Below are positions 16,895-26,435 of a stretch of DNA of 64,000 nucleotides, one piece after another. The position numbers and the translations under genes were made by a program. Position 1 is the first letter of the stretch, and each line of letters starts with the position of its first letter. The stretch is from Bartonella sp. DB5-6 (GTDB lineage: Bacteria; Pseudomonadota; Alphaproteobacteria; Rhizobiales; Rhizobiaceae): contig NZ_JH725114.1 in the NCBI RefSeq assembly GCF_000278115.1, positions 14,598 to 78,597 of the forward strand, in the 5' to 3' direction. Under the pieces are notes generated by a model. That model did not search any database. It was given only the letters and a program-made list of their open reading frames with translations, and was not told where the DNA came from.

Positions 16895-17683
16895 ATGACA
16901 CAAGAAGCTGATACAAAATTAAGTAATGAAGAAATCGAACGCTATGCACGCCACATCATTTTGCCTGAAATTGGTGGCGCGGGACAACAAAAATTGAAAG
17001 CTGCACGTGTTCTTGTTGTTGGCGCAGGTGGTCTTGGTGCTCCTGTCCTCACCTATTTGGCTGCCGCAGGCGTTGGTACCCTCGGAATTGTTGATGATGA
17101 TATTGTTTCGCTTTCCAATTTACAACGTCAAGTTATTCACAAAACAACTGCGGTCAATCAAAAAAAAACCGACAGCGCCAAAACTACTATAGAAGCAATT
17201 AACCCCCATGTTACCGTTGAAAAACACAATTTACGCTTAAAAGAAAGTAATGTGGATGCACTTCTCAACGATTACCACATCATTGTTGATGGCAGTGACA
17301 ATTTTGCCACGCGCTATCTACTTGCTGATCACGCAGCCCTCTGTACAAAACCTTTAATAAGCGGCGCTGTAAGACGTTTTGATGGCTCCCTAACAGTGCT
17401 CATGCCTTATAAAGACAACAATCCTCACTATCGCGATTTATTCCCCAAACCACCAGCTCTTGGAGCTACTTCGTCATGTGCTGAAACTGGAATCATCGGT
17501 GCTTTACCTGGAGTCATCGGCACACTACAAGCAATGGAAGTCATTAAACTTATCACAAACATTGGTGAACCTTTAGTGGGGAAAATCCTTCTTTATGATG
17601 GATTATCTGCGCAATTTAATATAGTTACTTATAAACGATCAGATTCCAGTGCTAATACAGCAACCATTAAGACTTGCATATAA
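16895..17683 (+). CDS. moeB: MoeB/ThiF-family E1-like adenylyltransferase
   Basis: The 262-residue protein has the ATP-binding GAGGLGAPVLTYLAAAGVG, the adenylation-site SNLQRQVIHKT, the Asp-bearing DGSDNFATRYL, and the SCAETG segment. It would adenylate the C-terminal glycine of a ubiquitin-like sulfur carrier (MoaD or ThiS). The two CxxC zinc pairs of E. coli MoeB are absent: the first site reads HYRDLFP and no C-terminal pair remains. No carrier protein gene lies nearby, so whether it serves molybdopterin, thiamine or another thiolation route is unresolved; the gene symbol is by family convention. Confidence 0.8.
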   Translation: MTQEADTKLSNEEIERYARHIILPEIGGAGQQKLKAARVLVVGAGGLGAPVLTYLAAAGVGTLGIVDDDIVSLSNLQRQVIHKTTAVNQKKTDSAKTTIEAINPHVTVEKHNLRLKESNVDALLNDYHIIVDGSDNFATRYLLADHAALCTKPLISGAVRRFDGSLTVLMPYKDNNPHYRDLFPKPPALGATSSCAETGIIGALPGVIGTLQAMEVIKLITNIGEPLVGKILLYDGLSAQFNIVTYKRSDSSANTATIKTCI

Positions 17684-17689
17684 GAATTT

Positions 17690-17895
17690 TGGGAATGAGA
17701 AAAATACAATCGGCAGAACCATGCTTAACTATTTCTCTTTGCGTATGATAATTACTTCACGTGCAAGTACTTTAACGACCTTCAAATTATGACTCATAAA
17801 CACCCCTCCCCAAATGATATTTTTGTTGTAAATGACGTAAAAGAGCAATAATCTACGCTTGCGTACTTACATCAAGCACCGTTGTTGGCTCATAA
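17690..17895 (-). pseudogene. Remnant of an oligopeptide-type ABC transporter ATPase
   Basis: Reading the minus strand down from 17891 gives EPTTVLDVSTQA, a stop, then IIALLRHLQQKYHLG, and after a frameshift SHNLKVVKVLAREVIIIRK, then after another shift IVKHGSADCIF. In order these are the Walker B/D-loop, the switch-histidine region and the region after it in Opp/Dpp/YejF-type ATPases. At least one stop and two frameshifts destroy the gene. The N-terminal half is missing or unrecognisable between 17896 and 18128. Confidence 0.75.
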
Positions 17896-18128
17896 GCATA
17901 AATTGGATGATGATAAACGTTACTGTTCAGATACCAAATAGTGTCGGTACGATTAGTAAAAAATGTCGAGGAGAAAAGTTACTATTTTTTATTTTATCTT
18001 CCAATACAATTTTATTGGGTCAATTTTAGATGATACGTCAATAACAATTCCCTTTGTCAATCTTTGAAACCAAAACTACAAACAAAAACCAACCGCACTC
18101 CTTCTCCAGTGAACCCTTTTGGCATAAT
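17896..18128. other. Spacer, possibly eroded ABC ATPase sequence
   Basis: This is the continuation upstream of the ATPase remnant. No further motif can be aligned, and no open frame with a ribosome-binding site is present. Confidence 0.4.
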
Positions 18129-18698
18129 TTAGTTCGGTTCGTCGTCTTTATTTTTATGATCATTATTCGTTAAAGAAACAGGATTATCGGATAGACTGCG
18201 TAAATAAAGCAAAAGATCAGCACGGTCTTGATCATTTTTGATTCCACGAAAAGACATAATTGTTCCTGGAAACGCTTTACGTGGTGATTGCAGATAACGA
18301 TCCAAAGTTATAAAATCCCATTTTTGATCAGAATTCGTGCGTAAAGCCCGTGAGTAAGAAAAATTTGGTGCTGCCGCTAAAGGACGGTTCACTATGTCCC
18401 AAAGCTCCGGACCAACGCGCCCTGATTCATTACGACCAGAGGTATGGCATATAGCACATTGGCGAAAAACTTTACGCCCATTTTCAAGATTGCCTCGGTG
18501 AAGGCGGTCATTCAGTGACAAAACACTGTCAGACGCCTGTTGTTTCTCCTTAACCACATCGTGCTTTTTAACTGTATGAAACTGTTGAACTAACGTAGAA
18601 TAATCATAAATTGTATTGTTGAATATGGAAATGCCCATCAAAACAATCAGCACAAATAGACAAGCAAAAATAAAATAGGCAATTGTCGAGCGATTCAT
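18129..18698 (-). CDS. cycM: Membrane-anchored c-type cytochrome
   Basis: The 189-residue protein has an uncleaved N-terminal membrane anchor (residues about 8-28), a linker, then a class I cytochrome c domain with the haem site CAICH near residue 82, the GPELWDIVNRP segment, and the axial Met in IMSFRGIK. This matches CycM of rhizobia, which passes electrons from the bc1 complex to an aa3 oxidase. The haem domain faces the periplasm. It is divergent from kdsB across about 106 bases. Confidence 0.88.
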   Translation of the reverse strand: MNRSTIAYFIFACLFVLIVLMGISIFNNTIYDYSTLVQQFHTVKKHDVVKEKQQASDSVLSLNDRLHRGNLENGRKVFRQCAICHTSGRNESGRVGPELWDIVNRPLAAAPNFSYSRALRTNSDQKWDFITLDRYLQSPRKAFPGTIMSFRGIKNDQDRADLLLYLRSLSDNPVSLTNNDHKNKDDEPN

Positions 18699-18804
18699 AA
18701 AAACTCAAATGTTTATATTTTGATTACTATTTTTAGTTTAAGCTTTTTCCTTGTAATAGACAACGTTATAAACGCATTACACACGGAATTTTGGAATTTT
18801 GCAA

Positions 18805-19536
18805 ATGACTCTTGAACCAATTATTCTTATTCCCGCTCGTATGGACTCAACGCGTCTCCCCCAAAAAGCTCTCGCTGAGATCGTTGGTAAGCCGATGATT
18901 GTTCACGTTGCTGAACAAGCAAAAAAAGCTGCACTTGGACGTACTATCGTTGCAACAGATCATAACGATATCGCTAAAGCGGTTACGGCTTACGGGTATG
19001 AATGTATCATGACATGTAGCCATCATAAATCTGGATCTGATCGCATTTATGAAGCTTTAACCCATATTGATCCTGAACGACGCTACAATGCTATTTTGAA
19101 TGTCCAAGGTGACCTGCCAACAATAACCCCTAGTGAAATCATCAGTGCTTTACAACCTTTAGAAAATAGCTCCACTGATATTGCAACTTTAGGCGCTAAA
19201 ATCGTCGAGGAAAATGAAAAAACAGATCCCAATGTTGTCAAAATTGTTGGTACACCATTTTCTCAAAATCGCCTTCGTGCTCTTTATTTTACCCGCGCAA
19301 CAGCCCCTTATGGAGATGGTCCTCTTTACCATCATATTGGGATATATGCCTATCGACGTGAAGCGCTTGAACGATTTGTAACGTTCAAACCCTCTGCGCT
19401 CGAACAACGCGAAAAACTTGAACAATTACGTGCTTTAGAGCATAATATGTGTATCGATGTAGAAATAATCAACTCTATTCCTTTAAGCGTTGATACACAA
19501 CGTGATCTTGAGAGAGTACGCGAAATTTTAGCATGA
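18805..19536 (+). CDS. kdsB: 3-deoxy-manno-octulosonate cytidylyltransferase
   Basis: The ATG at 18805 gives [21 protein letters not shown], with the nucleotide-binding [10 protein letters not shown] and the later NVQGDLP and VKIVG segments of the family. The 243-residue enzyme makes CMP-Kdo, the activated sugar for the lipopolysaccharide inner core. A TTG two codons earlier is a possible alternative. It overlaps pheA by four bases (ATGA), forming a two-gene unit common in rhizobia. Confidence 0.95.
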   Translation: MTLEPIILIPARMDSTRLPQKALAEIVGKPMIVHVAEQAKKAALGRTIVATDHNDIAKAVTAYGYECIMTCSHHKSGSDRIYEALTHIDPERRYNAILNVQGDLPTITPSEIISALQPLENSSTDIATLGAKIVEENEKTDPNVVKIVGTPFSQNRLRALYFTRATAPYGDGPLYHHIGIYAYRREALERFVTFKPSALEQREKLEQLRALEHNMCIDVEIINSIPLSVDTQRDLERVREILA

Positions 19537-20396
19537 AAACATTTAAAAAAACCAATAAAATCTCTTTCCAAGGAGAATATGGAGCCAATTCTCATACAGC
19601 ATGCATCAATATGTTTCCCAATATGGATGCTGTACCCTCTGCTACTTTTGAAGACGCACTCAACCTTGTGGAAAGCGGAGAGGCTGATCTTGCTATGATT
19701 CCTATTGAAAATACTCTTGCTGGCCGCGTTGCGGATATTCATCACCTTTTACCACAATCATCTCTTTATATCATTGGTGAATATTTTTTGCCTATCCATT
19801 TTCAACTAATGGTTTTACCCGGTGTCACGCATGACGAAATTAAAACCGTCCACAGCCATGCACATGCCCTTGCACAATGCCGTAAAATCATACGTAACAA
19901 TGGCTGGATACCTGTTACTTCTGCTGATACAGCTGGAGCCGCAAAATTTATTAAAAAAAATGCAAAGCGTTCACAAGCGGCTTTAGCTCCTTTGATTGCA
20001 GCAGATCTCTATGATCTTGATATTCTTGAAAAAAACGTTGAAGATAGCCCTCATAATATTACCCGTTTTGTTATCCTTTCACCTTCTCAACAATATGTGC
20101 CTAAACCCCAAAATGGTGAAAAGATCATCACGAGCATTCTCTTTAGAGTCCGCAATGTCCCAGCTGCCCTTTATAAAACTATGGGAGGATTTGCCACAAA
20201 TGGTATCAATATGACAAAATTAGAAAGCTACCAAATTGGCGGAAACTTTAATGCAACACAGTTTTTCGTTGATATTGAGGGACATCCTGAAGATCCCATG
20301 ATGCAACTCGCCTTAGAAGAGCTAGCTTTTTTTTCTGCTGAATTCCGCATTATAGGTATTTATCCAGCTAAAAACGACCGAACACTAGACGTGTGA
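19533..20396 (+). CDS. pheA: Prephenate dehydratase
   Basis: The 287-residue monofunctional enzyme has the catalytic PDT domain (residues about 8-190: [28 protein letters not shown], and HNITRF with the catalytic Thr) and a C-terminal ACT domain (about 200-280, with LESYQIGG in place of the Phe-binding ESRP motif). It converts prephenate to phenylpyruvate in phenylalanine synthesis. The change at ESRP may weaken feedback inhibition; that is inference. No chorismate mutase domain is fused. Confidence 0.92.
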   Translation: MKTFKKTNKISFQGEYGANSHTACINMFPNMDAVPSATFEDALNLVESGEADLAMIPIENTLAGRVADIHHLLPQSSLYIIGEYFLPIHFQLMVLPGVTHDEIKTVHSHAHALAQCRKIIRNNGWIPVTSADTAGAAKFIKKNAKRSQAALAPLIAADLYDLDILEKNVEDSPHNITRFVILSPSQQYVPKPQNGEKIITSILFRVRNVPAALYKTMGGFATNGINMTKLESYQIGGNFNATQFFVDIEGHPEDPMMQLALEELAFFSAEFRIIGIYPAKNDRTLDV

Positions 20397-20792
20397 TGAA
20401 CAATAAATCGCAAGGGAGTTGCACATAATGAGTATTGAAAAAGCAAAGGAGCCCCAAGCAACACGATGAAATAACGCAAACACAAACAACACAAATTGTT
20501 TCTGGGTACTATAAGAGAAATTATCATTGATAATATGAATAATTCTTTATGGTAATTTATCTTAAAAGGATAACTGTAAATCTTCGCAATAAAGTCAGAG
20601 GATAACTTGAATTATCAATAGAGCACCTAAAACTGTGCATTCAGGAATTCAGGCTTTGAGTAATTCTGCAAATAGCTTTTATAAAGATAAAATAACAGCC
20701 TAGCCCTGCATTTCTAAATTAAATTTAATCTTTTATATTTATGAAAATTGTTTTACGATTAATCGTATCCTAGAATAAAACGGTATGATAAA
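20397..20792. other. Intergenic region with a possible broken short gene
   Basis: After AAGGGAG, the ATG at 20428 opens a 13-codon frame ending at 20469 (MSIEKAKEPQATR). A single-base shift would extend it through QHDEITQTQTTQIVSGYYKR to about 20536. This could be the start of a decayed gene. The rest is AT-rich with no signals. Confidence 0.35.
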
Positions 20793-21197
20793 ATGGGAAA
20801 ATTTTTTACTCGGATATTATTAGCTGCGAATATCCTTGCTTGCTGCAGCAATGCATTTGCTGGATTTGGTGAAAGAAAATGGGATTTTGCACCAAATGAA
20901 AGTGTTACCATTGGTTCATCTGATATAGTACATCAAGGTGTTGAGTACAGTTGTAATGAATTTATCCCCCAAAAAACATCTTTTACTTTGTCGTACTCTT
21001 CCCTTTCTGACTTAAACAAATTAAGAATTGTTGCTGACGATGAGGGTAAGATAATACACGATAAAGAAAATAAAGTATTTACACTTAAAGGTATGAAATC
21101 TCTTGCTGTCAGTTTTCCTTCGGAAGGAATCTATATTTTTAAAAACATTATTGAAAAAAGAATTATTGGGATAGATTGCGATACAGGGGATTATTAG
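20793..21197 (+). CDS. Small secreted protein of unknown function
   Basis: The 134-residue product begins with a signal peptide (MGKFFTRILLAANILACCSN, cleavage near NAFAG). The mature domain of about 110 residues is predicted beta-rich and keeps two cysteines (in YSCNEF and DCDTGD) that could pair in the periplasm. I recognise no family. It stands alone on the plus strand between pheA and the SRP RNA, with long non-coding flanks. Codon use looks like its neighbours. The open frame and clear signal peptide make it a probable real gene. Confidence 0.65.
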   Translation: MGKFFTRILLAANILACCSNAFAGFGERKWDFAPNESVTIGSSDIVHQGVEYSCNEFIPQKTSFTLSYSSLSDLNKLRIVADDEGKIIHDKENKVFTLKGMKSLAVSFPSEGIYIFKNIIEKRIIGIDCDTGDY

Positions 21198-22095
21198 TAA
21201 CAATTCTAATTTCACTTCTATTTTCATAGCCCTGCCCAATCACTTAGGAAATTTTTTTCAAAATCAAAGCTGGATTTTACGTGAGTTTTTTCTCTATACG
21301 TAGTGGCAATATCATATGGCAAAATTAGATATTAGGGGACTGATATTGCGTGTTTTTTTTGCAGTAAACTCAATTATCCTGTGTTTGGTAATTAGAGCTA
21401 ATTTTCTAAACAAAGATAGATTTTTTCCTTCGTAGCTAGATCATCTAAAAATTACGATTTGCTCTAAACTGTACCATATATAAACTATGCTCACAGAAGA
21501 AAAATAATGCGCAAGTTCCATCTAGTCCTGCAAGCAGATTCTATATTCTGCTAAGTACAGCAAAAATATAAAACCGGTGGAGGTATTACAGCGTATTAAC
21601 AGTAAGATTGCTGCTACAGTGCTCACTGACAATCTTATACTCAATTTTATTCTAGCCGTGCTAGAGCTAGAAACTGGACTGTTTTTTAGGCTAGATTCAT
21701 TCGGCCTTACTCAAAAAGAGATTAAACTCATCTTTTCTTTAATTATTAAAAGATTAATCAACCATTTAAAGCGATATAATACGGATTACGTTATACTATT
21801 TGGCAACAATATTTCCCCTAATTTTCCAATTTCAGCTTATTAAATTAACACGCATGCTTTATCTCCTCCTTTTTTGTTGCAAACTTCCTATAATTCGTTG
21901 AACCACTTCAGAAAAATAAGCATTTTGTTCATAGCAAATAAATATGGTAAGCCACTCTAAAAAAATTGATGAATTCCCGTCTTATTTGTCACCTGTAGTA
22001 CAAGACGTTAAGTTTAAAGGAAAAATTCTTTATTGTTCTTGTCATATTTTTTGTTTCTTAGCTTGATTTTTCATTTTAAATCGACAATATGGGCT
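21198..22095. other. Long intergenic region without a supported gene
   Basis: This 900-base AT-rich region holds one 88-codon frame from GTG at 21577 to 21843, without recognisable domain; a GGAGG sequence overlaps the start region itself. I regard it as unsupported. The upstream region of the SRP RNA (22030-22095) is T-rich, and I see no clear promoter. Confidence 0.5.
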
Positions 22096-22194
22096 TGGGA
22101 GGTTGGTGGTGGACGAACTGCTCGCCAACCGGGTCAGGTCTGGAAAGAAGCAGCCCTAACGAGTTCTAGTACGGGTCATCGTACCAACCTCCTT
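22096..22194 (+). ncRNA. ffs: 4.5S/SRP RNA (bacterial small type)
   Basis: The conserved SRP domain IV tip is present: GGTCAGGTCTGGAAAGAAGC, then AGCCCTAACGAG. The ends GGAGGTTGGT (22098-22107) and ACCAACCTCC (22183-22192) pair perfectly to close the hairpin. The length of about 99 bases fits the small SRP RNA that pairs with Ffh for membrane protein targeting. It lies upstream of dnaX, the usual place in rhizobial genomes. A T-rich stretch follows. The end points are estimated from the stem. Confidence 0.93.
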
Positions 22195-22425
22195 TCTTGT
22201 TGAATAAATCGTATTTTGTTGTTTTTCAGTGGAATATCTTTAATTTTCAGAGCAGTATTGTGCATGTAGAAAATAAAGAGGTTGGACTGTCTTTAAGCAA
22301 ATTGGCCAGTTCTTAAAAAAATAAGTTGATTGAAAAAAAATCCTTTTATATTAGAGTACAGTGTTAATCTGTGCTTTCGTGTTATTGAAATGTACGTATA
22401 AAGAGCTTCAAAGTTGGAATCGTTG

Positions 22426-24366
22426 ATGGAAAATATGCCGGTAGAAACGACCTATCGTGTTCTTGCTCGCAAATATCGACCTCAAAATTTCTCTGACCTC
22501 ATTGGTCAAGAAGCTATGGTGCGTACTCTTACGAATGCTTTTGAAACAGGTCGCATTGCACAAGCATGGATGTTAACAGGAATTCGCGGAGTAGGTAAAA
22601 CCACAACAGCGCGTATTTTGGCACGTGCACTCAACTACAAAACAAAAGATATTGATCAACCAACAACCGTATTGAATACACTTGGTGAACATTGTACACA
22701 AATCATTGAAGGACGTCATATCGATGTTATAGAAATGGATGCGGCTTCGCATACCGGTATTGATGATATTCGTGAAATTATTGAACAAATACGTTACCGT
22801 CCTGTTTCTGCACGCTATAAAGTTTATATTATTGATGAAGTGCATATGCTTTCAACACAAGCATTTAATGGCTTATTGAAAACACTTGAAGAACCACCAG
22901 CGCATGTAAAATTTATTTTTGCAACGACAGAAATCCGCAAAGTTCCTATTACGATTCTTTCGCGTTGCCAGCGTTTTGACCTACGGCGTATTGAATCGAC
23001 AGTTCTGAGTGCGCATTTGCGCCAAATTGCAAAACGTGAAAACGTAGAAGTGGAAGAGCAGGCACTCTCCATGATTGTCCGCGCTGCAGAAGGCTCTGTA
23101 CGTGATGCACTATCTATTTTTGATCAGGCAATTGCGCATAGCTATGGCAACATCAGTGCTGTTGCAGTGCGTGCGATGTTAGGCTTAGCTGACCAAGCGC
23201 GTATTATTGATCTTTTTGAGTTTATCATGAAGGGTAATGTTGTAAATGCATTATATGAATTACGCAGCCAATATGATGCAGGCGCTGATCCTCTCACTAT
23301 ATTGACAGAATTGGCTGATTTCAATCATCTGGTTACACGTTTACGTTTTACTCCAGAGATAGCTGAAGATCTCTCACTCACTGAAGATGAACGTTTAAGA
23401 AGCTTAGATTTTTCACAAAAACTTTCCATCCCTGTTTTATCCCGAAATTGGCAAATGTTACTCAAAGGTTTACAGGAAGTTAGCCAAACTGCACGTCCGC
23501 TTCAAGCAGCAGAAATGTTACTTATTCGTCTTGCCCACACTGCTGATTTACCAACTCTTGATGAAGCTTTAAAAAAGCTTAGTCAAGAAAAAATACCACT
23601 CACAACCGTTCAAAATTCTTCTCCTCAAGAGTCTACAAATGCTAACAATGCGGCAAGAGTAACAGCTGTATATGCCCATTCTTCCCCGAATGTTTCAAAT
23701 ACGTCACCAAATCAATCAAATTTAAAAGCATTCTTGGAAAACCAAGTAGACCGTTCCTTACAATCAAAAGATTCAGTCAAAATTCAAACTCTGGAAAGCA
23801 CTAAAACCTCTAAAATAACAGAAACTCTTGAAACTTCTCAATCTGTTGATCTTTCTGAAAATATTGCAAATTTACCGCATCCCCCCACGCAAACAGTAAA
23901 AAAAATTATTGAACCTCAAACCGTGGTTATTAATTCTTTGCGTGATATTGTTGAATTAGCTGAAAAATATAATGATATTCCTTTCAAGCTTCTTATTAAA
24001 GAATTTGTTCATCCTGTTTCTTTTGAACCGGGACATATTACTTTGAGACTTGCTGAAGGTGCTCCACTTTTATTTGCGCGCGATATAGAAAAAATGCTTT
24101 CCCAATGGACTGGGCAACGTTGGACTATAACTCTCGTCAATGAAGGAGGAGGGCCAACTTTACAAGAAGAAAATGTAGCTATCCAAAAGAAGCTTTTTTC
24201 CAATGCAGAGGCAGATCCTGATATCGCAAAAATCCTCAATCATTTTCCAGAAGCAAAAATTGTCGATATCCGCCTAAATAAACAAGAAACAGATCTTGAT
24301 TTATCTCCTGATACTTTTAAAAATATCGAGATTTTTGAAAATGAAAATAATATCAACGATGAATAA
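22426..24366 (+). CDS. dnaX: DNA polymerase III subunits gamma and tau
   Basis: The AAA+ clamp loader has MVRTLTNAFE, Walker A GVGKTTT near residue 50, Walker B YIIDEVHML, sensor 1 FATTEIRKVP and SRC motif SRCQRFDLRR. The tau-specific C-terminal part includes a Ser/Thr/Asn-rich linker (about residues 395-510). The four-cysteine zinc module of E. coli DnaX is reduced to a single Cys, as is usual in rhizobial relatives. ATG at 22426 is preferred to a TTG four codons earlier. It is followed by ybaB and recR, a widespread replication/repair gene group. Confidence 0.93.
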   Translation: MENMPVETTYRVLARKYRPQNFSDLIGQEAMVRTLTNAFETGRIAQAWMLTGIRGVGKTTTARILARALNYKTKDIDQPTTVLNTLGEHCTQIIEGRHIDVIEMDAASHTGIDDIREIIEQIRYRPVSARYKVYIIDEVHMLSTQAFNGLLKTLEEPPAHVKFIFATTEIRKVPITILSRCQRFDLRRIESTVLSAHLRQIAKRENVEVEEQALSMIVRAAEGSVRDALSIFDQAIAHSYGNISAVAVRAMLGLADQARIIDLFEFIMKGNVVNALYELRSQYDAGADPLTILTELADFNHLVTRLRFTPEIAEDLSLTEDERLRSLDFSQKLSIPVLSRNWQMLLKGLQEVSQTARPLQAAEMLLIRLAHTADLPTLDEALKKLSQEKIPLTTVQNSSPQESTNANNAARVTAVYAHSSPNVSNTSPNQSNLKAFLENQVDRSLQSKDSVKIQTLESTKTSKITETLETSQSVDLSENIANLPHPPTQTVKKIIEPQTVVINSLRDIVELAEKYNDIPFKLLIKEFVHPVSFEPGHITLRLAEGAPLLFARDIEKMLSQWTGQRWTITLVNEGGGPTLQEENVAIQKKLFSNAEADPDIAKILNHFPEAKIVDIRLNKQETDLDLSPDTFKNIEIFENENNINDE

Positions 24367-24380
24367 GGATACTCCTTTCT

Positions 24381-24704
24381 ATGCGTGACATGATGAGCAT
24401 GATGAAAAAAGCCAAAGAAATGCAAGAGAAAATGCAGAAAATTCAAGAAGAAGTAGCAAATCTACAAGTGACGGGTACTTCTGGTGGTGGTCTGGTCAAC
24501 ATCACCTTAAACGGCAAAAATATCATAACAGAAATTAAAATTGATTCTTCATTACTCAGTCCTGAGGAAGTTGAAATTCTTGAAGATCTGATTATGGCAG
24601 CCTACAATGAAGCTAAAACAAAAATTGAAATAGCTATAGAAGAAAAAACTAAAAACATAACAGCAGGGTTACCACTGCCATCAGGTTTCAAACTCCCGTT
24701 TTAA
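24381..24704 (+). CDS. ybaB: YbaB/EbfC nucleoid-associated protein
   Basis: The 107-residue protein starts MRDMMSMMKKAKEMQEKMQK, the amphipathic N-terminal helix typical of the family, followed by the dimerisation core (GGGLVNITLNGK and LLSPEEVEILEDLIMAA). It binds DNA as a tweezer-shaped dimer. It sits 14 bases after dnaX and 36 before recR, the standard arrangement. Confidence 0.95.
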   Translation: MRDMMSMMKKAKEMQEKMQKIQEEVANLQVTGTSGGGLVNITLNGKNIITEIKIDSSLLSPEEVEILEDLIMAAYNEAKTKIEIAIEEKTKNITAGLPLPSGFKLPF

Positions 24705-24740
24705 TGAACCGGATTTTATTTAATCCCTTGGAACAATAAT

Positions 24741-25346
24741 ATGTCTAAACACATTGCAGGACCTGAAATTGAGCGTCTTATTCAGCTTTTAGCGCGGATA
24801 CCAGGTCTTGGACCGCGTTCGGCACGCCGTGCTGCTCTTCACCTTATCAAAAAAAAAGAAACATTGTTGGAACCTTTAGGGGCAGCAATACAAACAGCAG
24901 TAGACAAAGTCTGCATCTGTTCTGTTTGCGGAAATGTAGATACAATTGACCCTTGTTCAATTTGTACAGATCCACGCCGCGATGATACAACAATTATTGT
25001 TGTTGAAGATATTGCTGATTTGTGGGCTCTTGAACGCGCAAAAATTTTAGCAGCACGTTATCATGTATTGGGTGGACGTCTCTCTCCCTTAGATGGAATA
25101 GGTCCTGACGAACTCAAAATCGCTCCCTTAATCCAGCGCGTTGTAGAAAACTCGATTACGGAGATTATTTTAGCGGTTAATGCTACTGTTGAAGGACAAA
25201 CAACTGCTCACTACATCACTGACCAGCTCTCTAACTTCTCCGTTAAAATTACTCGGCTTGCCCATGGGGTGCCAGTGGGAGGCGAACTCGATTATCTTGA
25301 TGATGGAACTTTAGCAGCAGCTTTACAAGCGAGAACAAATCTCTAA
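24741..25346 (+). CDS. recR: Recombination protein RecR
   Basis: The 201-residue protein has the helix-hairpin-helix [19 protein letters not shown], a four-cysteine zinc finger (CSVCGN and CSIC), the Toprim domain beginning [14 protein letters not shown], and a C-terminal Walker-like [18 protein letters not shown]. With RecO and RecF it loads RecA at gaps. All motifs are intact. Confidence 0.96.
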   Translation: MSKHIAGPEIERLIQLLARIPGLGPRSARRAALHLIKKKETLLEPLGAAIQTAVDKVCICSVCGNVDTIDPCSICTDPRRDDTTIIVVEDIADLWALERAKILAARYHVLGGRLSPLDGIGPDELKIAPLIQRVVENSITEIILAVNATVEGQTTAHYITDQLSNFSVKITRLAHGVPVGGELDYLDDGTLAAALQARTNL

Positions 25347-25406
25347 AACTTTTTTTACCTGTTCTCTCTCTTTATTTACTATCATTTTTTAGGGGGCAAT
25401 ATTAAA

Positions 25407-26435
25407 ATGATACAGAGAAATCTCTCACTTTTAAATAACTTTGGTCCTGGTATTCTAGTATGTTTACTCATATCAGCCTTAGCATATGGCTTAGAAGTTA
25501 TAGAAAAACAGCTTTTCGCAGAAGCGTGGTTTGAAAGCCTTGTTTTGGCAATTCTCTTAGGATCTATTGCCCGTAGTTGTTTTACTTTGCCAATATATTT
25601 TCAAAAAGGCATCACCTTTTGTGCAAAAACACTTCTCGAAATTGCTATTGTTCTTTTAGGAGCAAGCATTAGCATTAACGCAGTTCTTTCCACTGGTTGG
25701 AATTTGCTTGCTAGCATCATATTCGTTATATCTGTAACAATTATCATCAGTTTCACCATTGGCCGACTTTTTGGGCTTTCTACACATTTAGCAATGCTGG
25801 TTGCTTGTGGAAATGCTATTTGTGGCAATTCAGCCATTGTCGCCGTTGCACCTGTCATTAAAGCAAAACATGACGACGTAGCTGCATCAATTGCTTTCAC
25901 TGCTCTTTTAGGAATTCTAATTATTCTATTTCTACCCTTTTTACATCCACTTCTGAATTTGTCCTTTAGCCAATACGGTGTACTTGCCGGCATGGTTGTT
26001 TATGCTGTACCACAAGTTTTGGCAGCAACAGCATCTATCTCTTTTGTAAGTGTACAAATTGCAACCGTTGTTAAACTAGTGCGAGTTTTAATGTTAGGTC
26101 CTCTTATTTTTACTCTGTCAATCATCTATAATCGATCAGCACAAACACGCTTACGTCTACACACCCTCGTCCCATGGTTTATTATTGGTTTTATTATCAT
26201 GATGCTTATTCGCTCAAGTGGTCTTATCCCTGAAAAAGCTATCAATCCCATCAAACTGATTGCTCAGTTGTTGACTGTCATTTCAATGGCTGCATTAGGA
26301 TTAGGTGTTGATATCCTCTCATTAAAAAAAGCAGGATGGCGTGTCATTTTGTCTTCGACTTGTTCCCTACTTATCCTCGGCGCTTGCAGCCTTATCATGA
26401 TACAATTAAGTGGTATGAATCACATAAGTTTTTGA
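25407..26435 (+). CDS. YeiH/UPF0324-family membrane protein
   Basis: The 342-residue hydrophobic protein has about ten predicted membrane segments. The family signature GNAICGNSAIVAVAPVIKA is present near residue 135, as are ALAYGLE and the C-terminal AALGLGVDI segment. The family is annotated as putative sulfate exporters, but the transport role is poorly proven. AGGGGGC precedes the ATG. It follows recR by about 60 bases on the same strand and could be transcribed from read-through. Confidence 0.82.
   Translation: MIQRNLSLLNNFGPGILVCLLISALAYGLEVIEKQLFAEAWFESLVLAILLGSIARSCFTLPIYFQKGITFCAKTLLEIAIVLLGASISINAVLSTGWNLLASIIFVISVTIIISFTIGRLFGLSTHLAMLVACGNAICGNSAIVAVAPVIKAKHDDVAASIAFTALLGILIILFLPFLHPLLNLSFSQYGVLAGMVVYAVPQVLAATASISFVSVQIATVVKLVRVLMLGPLIFTLSIIYNRSAQTRLRLHTLVPWFIIGFIIMMLIRSSGLIPEKAINPIKLIAQLLTVISMAALGLGVDILSLKKAGWRVILSSTCSLLILGACSLIMIQLSGMNHISF

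Noticed and set aside
21577-21843. 88-codon plus-strand frame starting with GTG upstream of the SRP RNA
   Set aside because: No family, no signal peptide, and a composition of hydrophobic AT-rich codons expected by chance. It could be a relic, but I cannot support it.
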